Below, one piece after another: positions 18,211-29,317 of a DNA stretch of 64,000 nt. The DNA lies in the NCBI GenBank assembly GCA_015709575.1, contig CP054190.1, positions 2,850,616-2,914,615 of the forward strand, written 5' to 3'. Positions within the stretch are counted from its first letter, which is position 1. Every line of letters starts with the position of its first letter. The stretch is from Planctomycetia bacterium. Its GTDB lineage: Bacteria > Planctomycetota > Phycisphaerae > UBA1845 > Fen-1342. Below the pieces are notes generated by a model. It had not been told where the DNA came from. It ran no database searches and saw nothing but the letters and a program-made list of their open reading frames with translations. The translations under genes and the position numbers were made by a program.

Positions 18211-21200
18211 ATGCTGAAACACTTGATCGCGGTCTCCCTGAAGCAGTCGTCGCTGGTGCTGCTTGCCGGCGCACTGTTAATCGTCTGGGCCGGCTGGCAG
18301 CTTCCGCGGATGGCGGTGGACGTGTTTCCCGAGTTGAACGCGCCGACAGTCGTGATTCTGACGGAGGCCGGAGGACTTGCGGCGGACGAAGTCGAACAGT
18401 ACGTCACGTTTCCGATCGAAACCGCGGTGAATGGGCTGCCTGGAGTGCGGCGCGTTCGCAGCGCGAGTGCGATATCGCTCTCGCTCGTCTGGGTGGAGTT
18501 CGACTGGGGCTCGGACATTTACCGCGCGCGGCAACTCGTGAACGAGCGTCTCGCCGCCGTGCGCGAATCGCTGCCCACTAACGCCCACGCGGAAATCACA
18601 CCAATTTCGTCGATCACCGGCGAAATCATGCTACTGGCCGTCTCATCGCCGGACGGGAGAGTGAGCGACCTCGACCTGCGCGCATATGCCGAGTTCGATC
18701 TGCGGAATCGCCTTCTTGCCGTGCCGGGTGTGACGCAAGTAACGGCAATCGGTGGGGAACTTCCCGAATACCAGATCAACGTGCGGCAGGATCGCTTGGC
18801 GCTGTTCGGGCTGACCGTCCGAGACGTCGTCGCTGCGGCGCGCGGCGCGCACAGCACGGCCAGCGCGGGCTACCTGCCAAACGTGGCCGGGAAGGAGATG
18901 CCGCTGCGGCAATCGGCGCGGGTGAAGAGCGTCGATGACATTGCGGCGACACTTGTCGCCTTCAAGGACGGCGCGCCCGTCCTGATCGGCGAAGTGGCGG
19001 AGGTGACGCTCGGCGCTGCTCCCAAGCGCGGAACTGCGGCCAACCAGGGCCATCCCGCCGTCGTACTGACGATCCAGAAGTCGCCTGGCACGAATACGCT
19101 GCTGCTGACGAAGCAGATCGACGCGATGCTCGACCAGGTCGACAAATCGGTTCCCAGCGGCATCCAGATCAACCGGGAGGTGGTACGTCAGTCGGACTTC
19201 ATCGAGCGCTCGGTGAACAACGTGCTGCACGTGCTGCGCGACGCGACCATCATCGTGGCGATCATCCTCATTCTGTTTCTGCTGAACGTTCGGACGACGA
19301 CCATCACGCTGACCGCCTTGCCGTTATCGCTGGCCGCCGCGCTGCTCGCGATGTGGTACTTCGGCCTGACGCTGAACGTCATGACGCTTGGCGGACTGGC
19401 GGTCGCGATCGGCGTGCTGGTGGATGACGCCATCATCGACGTGGAAAACGTATTCAGGCGACTGAAGGAGAACGCCGGGCAGCCGGAGGCCGACCGACAA
19501 CCATTCGTCGAGGTCATCTTCAACGCCAGCAACGAGATTCGGCCCGCGATGGTGTTCGCGACGGTCATCATCGTGATCGTCTTCGTGCCGCTGTTGTTCC
19601 TGGAGGGGCTGGAGGGGCGTTTCTTTCGGCCGCTCGGTCTGACGTACATCATTTCGATACTCGCTTCGCTCCTCGTAGCGCTCACGATCACGCCGGCGCT
19701 GTGCAAGCTCCTGCTGCGCGGCACACTAGCGCAGGGGCACAAGGCCGACAGCACCCACGCGCACGACGGCTGGCTGGTTCGATGGCTCAAGGCCCGATAC
19801 GAGCCGACCCTCCGAACGGCAATCCGTCATCGCGGACTGGTATTGTCCGCCGCGCTCGCGGCGACGGCTGGTTCGCTGCTGCTTGGCAACACGTTCGGCA
19901 CCTCCTTCCTGCCGGAGTTCAATGAGGGTTCGTTCACGGTGTTCCTCATGGCCCCGCCCGGCACTTCGTTGCACGAGAGCGATCGCGTGGCCAACAGCAT
20001 TGAGCTGCGGCTGGCCCGGATCGAGGGCGTGCGAAGCGTTACGCGGCGCACAGGCCGCGCCGAGCGCGACGAACACGCCGAGCCGGTCAGCAGCAGCGAA
20101 CTGGACGTGACCCTCCAGCCCGGGGCGAACAAAGCCGCGGTGCGGCAGCAGATCACCCAACTCTCAGGTGCTGTGCCCGGCGTGACGGTTCAGATCGGCC
20201 AACCGATCGAGCATCGCCTCTCGCATGTCTTGTCCGGTACACCCGCGGCAATCGCAATCAACGTGTTTGGCGAGGATCTGCCCACGCTGCGCTCCCTCGC
20301 CCGACAGATCGAGTCGGAGTTGAAGGCGCTGCCCGGCACCCGTGATGTGACAGCAAACCGTGAAGTGCTGATCACGTCCGTGCCGATCCTGTACAGACAC
20401 CAGGATCTCGCCGCCGTGGGCCTTGCGCCGGCCGACGCGGCGGAGCAGGTCGAAGCGGCCGTGTACGGCGTGGTCGTGGCCGAAATCAATCAGGGTGTCC
20501 GCCGCTACGACATGGTGGTGCGAGTGGCGGAGGAAGACCGGCAACGACTGGACCAGATCAAGGCGCTGACGCTCGTCGGCCGCGGCGGTGCGATCGTAAG
20601 GCTTAGCGACGTGGCCGACATCGGCCCCGAGCGGACCAGCAATCTGATTGCACGTGAGAACGCGCAGCGCAAGGCGGTGGTGTCGTGCAACGTGGCCGAC
20701 GGATACAACCTCGGCGACTTGGTCGAGCAGGTGCGCACCCGCGTTGAACCGATCGTGCAGCAGGCCGGATACACCGTCCACTTCGGCGGACAGTTCGAAG
20801 CCCAGCGATCCGCGAGCCGCACGATTTTCATCGCAGGCGCGGGGGTGATCGTCGTCATGCTCATGCTGTTACAGCTTTCGACCGGCTCGATGCGGGCCGC
20901 GATTCTCGTGCTCGTCAACCTGCCGCTCGCCATCATCGGCGGGATTGCCGCCATCTACCTGACCGATTCCGGGTCTGTCTGGAGCAATACGCTGGCATTG
21001 TGTGGACTCACCGACAAGCTTTACCAGGCACCTGTGATCTCAATCGCCAGCATGGTCGGCTTCATCACGCTCTTCGGCATCGCCGTACGCAACGGGATCC
21101 TGCTGGTCAACCACTACCAGCACGTGATGAAGGTCGAGCACGCACCGGTCGGCGAGGCGATTGTTCGCGGGTCGATGGAACGGCTCGTGCCGATTCTCAT

Positions 21201-21465
21201 GACAGCACTGTCCGCTGCGCTGGGGCTGCTTCCGCTGGCGTTGGCGGCCGGCCAGCCTGGAAGCGAGCTGCTCTCACCGCTGGCGGTGGTCGTATTGGAC
21301 GGATTGATTACGTCGACGTTATTGAACCTGGTGGTAGTGCCGGCGGGTTACGCGCTGGTCTTCGACCGCAAACGTACACCCGAGTCGGTCGCGTCGCGCG
21401 GCGTCCTGGGCCGACTCGCCAGAATGTTCGTACGCCGCGAGAGTCCGTCACCGAAAGGAATGTGA
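18211..21465 (+). CDS. CzcA-like heavy-metal RND efflux pump, cassette 1
   Basis: A 1084-aa proton-driven inner-membrane transporter of the HME-RND family, 12 predicted membrane segments and two large periplasmic loops. The N-terminus has the MPVDVFPELNAPTV-type motif and FPIETAVNGLPGVR. The transmembrane helix 4 signature reads AIGVLVDDAIIDVEN with Asp405 and Asp406, the expected proton-relay acidic residues, and differs from the DFGxxxD form seen in the pump at 38894-41974. Substrate is probably a divalent or monovalent metal ion; the exact ion cannot be read from sequence. Followed after 3 bp by a His-rich lipoprotein. Confidence 0.92.
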   Translation: MLKHLIAVSLKQSSLVLLAGALLIVWAGWQLPRMAVDVFPELNAPTVVILTEAGGLAADEVEQYVTFPIETAVNGLPGVRRVRSASAISLSLVWVEFDWGSDIYRARQLVNERLAAVRESLPTNAHAEITPISSITGEIMLLAVSSPDGRVSDLDLRAYAEFDLRNRLLAVPGVTQVTAIGGELPEYQINVRQDRLALFGLTVRDVVAAARGAHSTASAGYLPNVAGKEMPLRQSARVKSVDDIAATLVAFKDGAPVLIGEVAEVTLGAAPKRGTAANQGHPAVVLTIQKSPGTNTLLLTKQIDAMLDQVDKSVPSGIQINREVVRQSDFIERSVNNVLHVLRDATIIVAIILILFLLNVRTTTITLTALPLSLAAALLAMWYFGLTLNVMTLGGLAVAIGVLVDDAIIDVENVFRRLKENAGQPEADRQPFVEVIFNASNEIRPAMVFATVIIVIVFVPLLFLEGLEGRFFRPLGLTYIISILASLLVALTITPALCKLLLRGTLAQGHKADSTHAHDGWLVRWLKARYEPTLRTAIRHRGLVLSAALAATAGSLLLGNTFGTSFLPEFNEGSFTVFLMAPPGTSLHESDRVANSIELRLARIEGVRSVTRRTGRAERDEHAEPVSSSELDVTLQPGANKAAVRQQITQLSGAVPGVTVQIGQPIEHRLSHVLSGTPAAIAINVFGEDLPTLRSLARQIESELKALPGTRDVTANREVLITSVPILYRHQDLAAVGLAPADAAEQVEAAVYGVVVAEINQGVRRYDMVVRVAEEDRQRLDQIKALTLVGRGGAIVRLSDVADIGPERTSNLIARENAQRKAVVSCNVADGYNLGDLVEQVRTRVEPIVQQAGYTVHFGGQFEAQRSASRTIFIAGAGVIVVMLMLLQLSTGSMRAAILVLVNLPLAIIGGIAAIYLTDSGSVWSNTLALCGLTDKLYQAPVISIASMVGFITLFGIAVRNGILLVNHYQHVMKVEHAPVGEAIVRGSMERLVPILMTALSAALGLLPLALAAGQPGSELLSPLAVVVLDGLITSTLLNLVVVPAGYALVFDRKRTPESVASRGVLGRLARMFVRRESPSPKGM

Positions 21466-21468
21466 ACC

Positions 21469-21978
21469 ATGCAGCGAATTCTGATTGCCGCGATCGTTTT
21501 GGGTGCGTTGATTGTGGCCGGCTGCGAGCAGAAGCCACCCCAGTCGAACTCGGGGACAACGCCGCCGGCTGGCGCCGCCAAGCAGGACGCGGCCGAACCG
21601 AAGAAGGACGCCGCGCCCGCGCCGAAGCCCGAGGCAGGGCACGGTGGCCACGGCGGACCGGTCGTCGATCTGGGCGAGACGACCGTCGATGGCATGAAGG
21701 TGCGCGCGTCGCGCGATGCGGGCGAAATCAAGGCCGGCGGCGACTCACCGGTGGACATCTGGATCGACGGCGGCCTGGGCGACGCCGCCGCGGTCCGATT
21801 GTGGATCGGGATCGAGAGTGCGAAGGGTTCGCTCAAGGCCAAGGCCGAGAACGAGGACGGCCACTGGCATACGCACAGTGAGGTTCCCGACCCGCTTCCT
21901 GCCGACAGCAAGCTTTGGGTTGAGATCGAACACAAGGATGGGAAGAAGTCGCTCTGCTCGTTCGATTTGAACCGGTAA
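21469..21978 (+). CDS. His-rich lipoprotein of efflux cassette 1
   Basis: A 169-aa protein with lipobox IVAGC (Cys near 22), a Lys/Ala/Pro linker containing HGGHGG (about 60-65) and a C-terminal beta-domain with VDIWIDGGLGDAAAVRLWIG, HWHTHSEVP and KLWVEIEHKDG. A paralogue (53099-53614) sits at the same place behind the cassette 2 pump. The pairing with two independent RND cassettes argues for a periplasmic metal-binding or pump-accessory role, but I know no named family. Confidence 0.75.
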   Translation: MQRILIAAIVLGALIVAGCEQKPPQSNSGTTPPAGAAKQDAAEPKKDAAPAPKPEAGHGGHGGPVVDLGETTVDGMKVRASRDAGEIKAGGDSPVDIWIDGGLGDAAAVRLWIGIESAKGSLKAKAENEDGHWHTHSEVPDPLPADSKLWVEIEHKDGKKSLCSFDLNR

Positions 21979-22528
21979 TGCAATTGATGCGGGTAGCGGG
22001 AGTGCTTGGCCACTTCACCACCCGGGCACTCCGAACAGCGCGCAAACAAATACGTCCGCGCATGCTCTACAGCGGCCGCACCGTGCTGCGGGCGCAGCGC
22101 GGGCAGCTTCCCATGCGCACGCCGCGCAGGCCGAACCGGACGAGATTGGCCGCCAGCACAGTCCCGGCGACGGGGACCAGCAGGATGTCCAGTATGCATG
22201 CTCTACGGGCAAGTCAGGGACGGGCGGGTGATAGCTCGGCTTCCCGCAACGTTCATCGCCCGGTGGACAAGTGTACACCTCACCCGCCGCCCCGAATCCC
22301 GAGTTGGTGCTCCGCATTGCCGATTCGGCTGGAGCGACGTGAGTAGGGGCCAGCAGCGCGGCTGGGGCAGTTTAGAGTGGGGACCCGGCCGTCTGCCGTG
22401 GTTCACAGTTGGTTTGCGAATTGTCCCGGCGCAGCGCAGCGCGGTTCTGGCAGACTTTTACGGTCGACCGATTGCAGGTGGCCGCCGCGGCGAGCTGGTC
22501 CGGCGCGGATCCGCGCGTGTGCGGTTCT
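21979..22528. other. 550-bp intergenic stretch with no convincing gene
   Basis: Lies between the convergent cassette 1 operon and the frameshifted kinase. Several short frames are open on both strands but none has a good start site or a recognisable protein. A Cys-containing membrane-like peptide can be read on the minus strand near 22090-22200 without a start codon, which may be a relic. No clear terminator with a T tract was seen. Confidence 0.4.
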
Positions 22529-25500
22529 TCAGGGCGGCGATTGCGGCTGCGACGTGGGTTGAGTCGACGCCATGGCCGCGTCGAGCCGCTGCTGCCACTG
22601 CGTCAGGCGGGCATCCAATCCCCGGTCCGGCTCGGCCGTGTGCCAGCGCTGGTACAGCTCGATCAGTTGCTCGGAACAGTACCGCGTGTTGGGGTGCGCA
22701 GCGCCGTCGAGCCGCTCGAAGATCTCTTGCGCCTCGATCAGGTTCGGTTCAGCCGCGGCAAACTCCCCGAGTCCGACCTGGGCGCGGCCGAGATTGCGGA
22801 TGACCAGCGCGAGACTACGCTGCTGTGCGCCCTGGTACGCCTTGCGGGCGGCGGGCTCAACCGCGGCCAGCACGTCCCGGGCGTCCGCAAAGCGCACTTG
22901 CTCGAGGAGCGTGCCGCCGAGCCGGCGCGCGGCGCTCAGGACGATGGCGTGCTCCGCGCCGATGGCGCGACGGCCGTCCTCGATCACGCCGCGCAGGAGC
23001 TGCTCGACTTCGGTCAGTCTGTTCTGAGCTGCCTCGGCGGCGGCATTCTGCTCGTCAGACCGCCCGTGTTCCGCCGGTCCGCGAAGCGCGGCGACGTCGA
23101 CCTGGTTCAGCAGCAGCACCGCGAGATTGTGAGCGTAGAGAAAGGAATCGGGATGATCCGGCCCCAGCACGCGGCGGCAGATCGCCAGTGTTTGGCGCAC
23201 GAACGGCTCGGCCTCGGCCTCCCGGTCCTGGTTCATGAGCACATAGCCCATGATGTTGTACGACGCCATTGTATCCTTGTGGTTTTCGCCCAGTACGCGG
23301 CGGCGGCGCTCCAGCGCATCGCGGCACATCGGCTCGGCCTCGTCCAGGCGTTTTTCGTCGACGAGAAACACGGCCAGGTTGCTTAGCGAGACAAGCGTGC
23401 CGGGGTGATCCGCGCCGAGCAGTCGGCGCTGGTTCTCCAGGGACTCGCGCATCAGCGCCTCGGCTTCCTTCCGCTTGCCCACCTTGCCGAGCACGGTGCC
23501 GAGATTCTTGATTGCGTTGAGCGTGCGCGGGTGTACGTCGCCGAGGATGCGGCGGCGCTTTTCGACCACCTCGCGAAAGCAGGCGGCCGCCTCCTCCTGG
23601 CGATTCTGTGCCTGCAGCAGCCCGGCCAGGTTGTTGAGCGAGACGAGCGTGGTGAGATGGTCTTCGCCGAACATGCGCCGCCGGGCGGCCAGCACGGCGC
23701 GACAAATCGGCTCAGCCTCGGTGAGCTTGCCCTGCCGCTCCAGCAGGGTGGCGAGGTCGCTCAGGACCGTGATCGTGTGCTCGTGTTCCTCACCGAACTG
23801 CGCACGGCGCCATTCGACTACCTCCTCGTGCAGCGAGAGCGCTTCGTCGAATTGTCCTCGATGGTCCAACAGGCGGGCCAGGCGGGCGGTGGTCTCGATC
23901 GTTTCATGATCGCCGGGCGGGCGCAGGGGCGGCTTTTTGCGAGCGTGTCACGCAGGATTTCCTCCGCCTCGCTCCAGCGACCCAGCGCGGTGAGGTGCAG
24001 TGCGACGTTGCTCATCGTCACCAGCGTGTCGGAGTGCTCCTCTCCGAGGATGCACCGCCGGTCGGCCAGAGCCTGCCGCTCCAGTTCCAGTGCGGGCTCG
24101 GCCAGCCCGAGGTCGAGATAGCGCTCGGCGAGCACGCTTCGAAGACCGGCCGCGACGATCAGCTGATCGGGAAATTGGGCGTCGATCGCGGCCACTGCGG
24201 GCTTCAGGATGATGTGGTCGATCAGGTCGCGGGCGGTATCGGTGGCGTTGACGCGGCTCCACTGCTCGACAAAGGCTTCCACCTGTCGGGCGCGCTCCTC
24301 GTCGGGTACCTCAGCCTTGCTCAGCGCCGCGTCGAATCGCGCCCGCACGTCGGCGGCAAGCTGCAGTCCCGCCTCGGTCGGATCGACCTGCGCAAGCATC
24401 CGGCCCTGGAAGTCCGCGACCTTCTGCACCTCCTCGGCTCGGCGGCGTGCATCGGCTTCAGCCGCAACGGCGCGATCGCGCTGGGCCGACGTTTCGCGGC
24501 GCTGCTCGGCTTCGGCTGCGGCCAGGCGGCGCTGTTCGGCTTCGGCTATTTCAGCGGCCGCGGCCCGTTCATCGGCACGTGCGGCCTGGATGCGGGCGTT
24601 GTCGCGCTCGAGCGAAGCGGCGTGTGCCTGCCAGATCGTTCCCGCCAGCCCCAGCACCAGCGCCCCGGCGACGCCGCCGGCCGCGAAGACTGGTCCCTTG
24701 TTCCGTCTGACGAACTTGCGGAAGCGATAGGCCGCGCTGGGCGGCGCGGCGAACACCGGGTCGCCGGCAAGGTAGCGCAGCACGTCGGCCGCGAAACCGC
24801 TCGCGGTTTCGTAGCGGCGACGGCGGTCCTTTTCGAGGGCTTTCATGACGATCCAGTCCAGCTCGCCGCGGATGATCGAGCTGAGCCGGCGCGGCTCTGT
24901 GCGCCGGCTGGCGGAGACGCTCGCGATCGTGTCGGTGTTTTCCGAGACTCGGCTGCTGGGACTGAGCGGATCGACTTCTCGGATGATGCGATGCACTTCA
25001 CTGTAGGCGGCGCTGCGCAACTGCTTCGGGTCGAAGGGGGTCACGCCGGTCAGGAGTTCGTAGAGCAGAACGCCGAGTGCGTAGACGTCGGTGCGGGTGT
25101 CGATGTCGAGACTGCCCTCGGCCTGTTCCGGGCTCATGTACTGCGGCGTTCCGATGGATTGCGCCTCGGCGGTGAAGAGCGTCTTGTCGGTGAGCTTGGC
25201 GGCGGTCGCCTTGGCGATGCCGAAATCGATCACCTTGGCGAGCGGGTGGCCGTCCTGGGTGCTCACCAGGATGTTTGACGGCTTGATGTCGCGATGGATC
25301 AGGCCTTTCTGGTGCGCATGCTGCACGGCCTGGCAGACCTGCACGAACAACGCGAGCCGGTCGTGGATCGACAGGCTGTTTCTGTCGCAATACTGCGTGA
25401 TGGATTCGCCGGCGCACAGCTCCATCACGAAAAACGGCCGGCCGGTGGCGGTCGCGCCGGCGTCGAGTACCTTGGCGATGTTGGGGTGGTCCATCAGCGC

Positions 25501-25890
25501 CAGCGCCTGGCGCTCCTGCTCGAAGCGCGCGATCACTTGCCGCGTGTCCATCCCGAGCTTGATGATCTTGAGCGCGACCCTGCGCACGACCGGCTCGCGC
25601 TGTTCAGCGAGAAAGACGCTGCCGAAGCCGCCTTCGCCGATCTGCCGAAGCAGCATGTAGCGACCGATGGCGGTGCCCGGCCGCTCGCCGCTGGCGCCGC
25701 CGCTGCGCGGAGCGCCGGTGCCTTCCGCCATCAGCATCGAGGCGCCGGCTTCGATCGTCTCGAACGAATCCGGGGCGGCGGCGTTGTGACCCGTCGATAC
25801 GTGGGTGGTATCGTCGGCGCGCGACTGGCGGGTGTGATCGTGAGTCTCTGCGTCGTCGTCAGGGGGGGCAGGTTCGTCGGCGGTAGGCAT
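22529..25890 (-). pseudogene. Ser/Thr kinase with TPR tail, kinase 1 (frameshifted at an A5 run)
   Basis: Transmembrane Hanks-type kinase of about 1120 aa if the frame is restored. The first frame (25890 to 23818) has the Gly loop GEGGFGSV near 85-92, Lys in VALKIIK near 108, [15 protein letters not shown] and MSPEQAEG, a membrane helix after the [10 protein letters not shown] stretch and a first TPR. The second frame (23869 to 22529) continues the TPRs ([13 protein letters not shown], then several 42-residue units). The switch is a -1 shift at the T5 run 23934-23938 (AAAAA on the coding strand), after which the TPR reads normally. It could be a real mutation, an assembly error or slippage. 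Neighbour of the paralogue at 26097-29177. Confidence 0.8.
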
Positions 25891-26096
25891 GGTGCGATGT
25901 TCCTATGAGCGAACCGACCGCGGTGCGCATCGGCAAATCAACAAGTGATCCGCTGACTTCGGCGGAGCCTGCGCGCCGGCAATCGACGGCATCCTATCGG
26001 GAACGACGTTTGGCGGGAGCCCTTATGTTCTTCGACCTGATCCGGCTCGCATTCGTTGTCTTTCACCTTCGCCGCAGGTGCCCGATCGCGATCGTG

Positions 26097-29000
26097 CTAT
26101 CGTCCGTTGCCGGCGGGCTGCGTGGCAGCAGACGCTGCGTCGAGTCTTTCCCGCCAATCCGCGGCGCGGGTATCGAAGCCCTGACCGGGCTCCGCCTGGT
26201 CCCAGGCCTCATACAACCGCACGATTCGGCGCAGAGCATCGGTCACGCGCGGGGCGGCCTGTGGCGGGATCGTCGTCTCGCGCTCTTTCATTCCCGCGTA
26301 AGCCGAGAGCAACAGGGGTTCAGCCTCGCTGTACTTGTTTTGACCTATCAGTGCCGCGCCGAGCAGGGATCGGGTGTTGAAAGTTGTCCAGGAATCGCTG
26401 GCCTTCGCTTCGCGGATCGCGAGCGCTTCACGGATGAGTGGTTCGGCCTCCCGCCACGCGCTCAGGTCGAGCAGTACCATGCCGCCCTGCACCAGGGTGG
26501 CGGCCAGCGCTGTGCTCTCGGCGGGCTGTGAGACGCGGGCATCCGCCAGCAGCTCCGGCAGCAAGGCCAGAGCGCGGTCACGGTCGCCGGGGTTGTTCGC
26601 GCGGGCGCCCAGGACATAGGCATCTAGAAGTGCGCTTCCCGCATGAGCCAGCTTCTGCGTTCGTTTCGCCGGCCGGTAGGCCTCCTCCAGCAGCGGCACG
26701 GCTTCCGTGATCCGGCCCGCATCCTTGTAGTTCACCCCCAGATTGGCGATGGTGCGGAGCGTATCCGGGTGCTGCCGACCGAGCGTTCTCACCTGGCCCG
26801 ACAGAGCCTCCTCGAACAGGGGGATTGACTGATCGAGCTTCCCAAGATTCCAGTAGAGCGCGGCCAGGTTCGCCTTGGCCAGCAACACGAGGGCGTGGTC
26901 GTCTTGATACAGGCGCTCCAGCATGGCCAGCGCTTCGCGCAGTAGCGGCTCGGCCGCGGCCCGGTCGCCGCGAATCAATAGCAGGTCCGCCAGGTTGTTG
27001 ATGCCGGTCGCCAGGTCGGAATGATCTCCTTTGTATAGGCGTCGCCGCATATCGAGGGACCGAACCAGCAGCGGCTCCGCCTCGTCAATCCGGTTCATGC
27101 GCCGGAGTGAGTTTGCGAGGTTGTCGAGGCTCATCGCAACGAACGGGTGGTCGCCCGGGAACAGGCGCTGGGACATCGCCAGTGCTTCGCGATCGAGACC
27201 CTCTGCCGCGGCCCAGTCGCGGCGGCGGCGGTGCATGCTCCCGAGAGCATTGAGCGCGACGACGACGTTCTGATGGTCTCCGGCCGAGAGCCGTTGATGC
27301 ATCGCCAGCGACTCGCGATAGAGCGTCTCCGCCTGCTCCAACTCATCACGCGCCCTGTACAACTGTGCCCGGTTGAACAGCGCGACGACTACATCCGCGT
27401 GGTCGCCGGGAAAGATCCGCTGGAGCATTTCCAGCGCTTCGCGGCTGAGCGCATCTGCGCCCGACAGGTCGCCGCGATGCTCCATCAGAATCGCGACGTT
27501 GATGAGTGCGTAGGCCTTCGATGGGTGGTCCTCCGGGTGTAAGGCTCGCGCCAGGCTCACAGTCGGCTCGAGCATCCTTGCCGCCTCTGGATAGAGCGCC
27601 AGCTCGCGGTACGTGTTGCCGATGGTCCCGCGCAGGCGTAGTTCGGCGTCGGGAGCGGATGCCAGGTCGCCTTTTTCGATCCGCTCCGCTGCGCTGTCCA
27701 GCATTTCTTTGAGCATCGTGATGTCGCGGCCCCGGGCTGCCTTCGGCCCGGCGCCGCTCAGCGTTGCGCTCATGAACCCCGCGATAAGCTCGGCCTTGTC
27801 GCGTTCGGCCTCGGCGGCGCGGCGCTGCCGCGCTTCGCGCTCGCGCGAGGCAATGGCAATATCTCGCTGCTGGGCGGCCCGGCTGGCCTGCCAGGTCGTG
27901 CCCACCATGCCGAGCACCAGCGCCGCGGCTACGAGACTCGCGGCCGCGACCTTGCCACGGTTTCGGCGTACGAACTTCACCAATCGATAGGCTGTGCTGG
28001 GCGGAGCGGCGAATACCGCCTCGCCTGCCAGGTAACGCCGGATCTCCATTGCGAGGCCGTTGGCCGACTCGTAGCGGTGCTGGCGGTCCTTCTCCAGGCA
28101 CTTCATCACGATCCAATCGAGTTCACCTCGGATGATCGTCCCAAGTTTTCGCGGCTCGACGTGCCGACGGGCGGCGACGCCTGCGAGTGTGCCGGAATTC
28201 TGGTTGAGCCGCGTGCTGGGTTTGGGTGGCTCGACCTCGCGGATTATGCGCTGGATTTCCGCGTAAGCCGCGCTGCGCAGCGATTTTGAATCAAACGGCG
28301 TTACGCCGGTGAGTAGTTCGTAGAGCAGGACGCCGAGGCTGTAAACGTCCGTGCGGGTGTCAATGTCGAGACTGCCTTCGGCCTGCTCCGGACTCATGTA
28401 TTGCGGCGTGCCGATGAGCTGCCGGTGCTCGGTGAACAACGTTTTTTCCGTCAGCCGGCTGGCGGTGGCTTTGGCGATGCCGAAGTCGATCACTTTCGCA
28501 TGCGGGCGGCCATCCTGGGTGGCGACCAGGATGTTGCCGGGCTTGATGTCGCGATGGATCAGGCCTTTCTGGTGTGCATGCTGTACGGCCTGGCAGACCT
28601 GCGCGAACAGCTCCAGTCGCTCCGGGATGGGGAGGTTTTCACGGTCGCAGTACTCGGTGATCGGGTAGCCGGCGCAAAGCTCCATGACGAAGTACGGCCG
28701 CCCGGCGGCGGTGGCGCCGGCGTCGAGTACCTTGGCGATGTTAGGGTGGTCCATCAGCGCCAGCGCCTGGCGCTCCTGCTCGAATCGCGCGATCACCTGC
28801 CGCGTGTCCATGCCGAGCTTGATGATCTTGAGCGCGACTTTGCGCATCACCGGCTCGCGCTGCTCGGCCATCCAGACCGACCCGAACCCGCCTTCGCCGA
28901 TCTGCTGCAGGAGCTTGAAGCGGCCGATAATCTGCCCGGCCTGTTCGGTGCCGCGGGCGGATTCCGCCTCCAGGCGGACATTCCGCACCGTTGCGTCCGG

Positions 29001-29177
29001 GTCGACCTCGGCCGCCAGAAACGACCCTGCCTCTTCGTCGGCGGCGAGCAGTTCGTCCACGTGCGCGCGGAGGGCAGCATCGCTGCCGCACGCCTGCGAA
29101 AGGAATTGCCCGCGTGACTCGCCCGACAGGACGCGGGCCGCGTGGAAGATCGACTCCGGATGTTGCGTGTTGTTCAC
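26097..29177 (-). CDS. Ser/Thr protein kinase with TPR tail, kinase 2
   Basis: A 1026-aa membrane kinase. From the GTG start at 29177 (AAAGGG 7 bp upstream) the order is a short N-terminal region with VDELLAADEEA, the Gly loop 94-101, catalytic Lys117, HRD 208-210, DFG 231-233, [17 protein letters not shown], one membrane helix at about 390-410 and then roughly a dozen TPR units of about 42 residues to the C-terminus. The frame is open further upstream, but that part looks non-coding. The kinase domain is nearly the same as in kinase 1. ECF sigma factor plus such kinases is a well-known planctomycete arrangement, with the kinase thought to act on the sigma factor; that link is inferred here. 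Confidence 0.9.
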   Translation of the reverse strand: MNNTQHPESIFHAARVLSGESRGQFLSQACGSDAALRAHVDELLAADEEAGSFLAAEVDPDATVRNVRLEAESARGTEQAGQIIGRFKLLQQIGEGGFGSVWMAEQREPVMRKVALKIIKLGMDTRQVIARFEQERQALALMDHPNIAKVLDAGATAAGRPYFVMELCAGYPITEYCDRENLPIPERLELFAQVCQAVQHAHQKGLIHRDIKPGNILVATQDGRPHAKVIDFGIAKATASRLTEKTLFTEHRQLIGTPQYMSPEQAEGSLDIDTRTDVYSLGVLLYELLTGVTPFDSKSLRSAAYAEIQRIIREVEPPKPSTRLNQNSGTLAGVAARRHVEPRKLGTIIRGELDWIVMKCLEKDRQHRYESANGLAMEIRRYLAGEAVFAAPPSTAYRLVKFVRRNRGKVAAASLVAAALVLGMVGTTWQASRAAQQRDIAIASREREARQRRAAEAERDKAELIAGFMSATLSGAGPKAARGRDITMLKEMLDSAAERIEKGDLASAPDAELRLRGTIGNTYRELALYPEAARMLEPTVSLARALHPEDHPSKAYALINVAILMEHRGDLSGADALSREALEMLQRIFPGDHADVVVALFNRAQLYRARDELEQAETLYRESLAMHQRLSAGDHQNVVVALNALGSMHRRRRDWAAAEGLDREALAMSQRLFPGDHPFVAMSLDNLANSLRRMNRIDEAEPLLVRSLDMRRRLYKGDHSDLATGINNLADLLLIRGDRAAAEPLLREALAMLERLYQDDHALVLLAKANLAALYWNLGKLDQSIPLFEEALSGQVRTLGRQHPDTLRTIANLGVNYKDAGRITEAVPLLEEAYRPAKRTQKLAHAGSALLDAYVLGARANNPGDRDRALALLPELLADARVSQPAESTALAATLVQGGMVLLDLSAWREAEPLIREALAIREAKASDSWTTFNTRSLLGAALIGQNKYSEAEPLLLSAYAGMKERETTIPPQAAPRVTDALRRIVRLYEAWDQAEPGQGFDTRAADWRERLDAASAATQPAGNGR

Positions 29178-29317
29178 CCGGCATCCCTTTCTGGAGCAAG
29201 GGGCATGGGGACGTGGAAGGTCAACCGGCCTCTCCTGCACGTCGTGCCCGACGCCGTCGCGGATGGCGACGGCGCCGGGCCGAGTGCGCTCGAGTCACGC
29301 GTCGACAACGGACACGC

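Noticed and set aside
22015-22317. 100-codon Cys-rich minus-strand frame
   Set aside because: Cys and Trp content comes from GC-rich reading of intergenic DNA; no start site or conserved motif.
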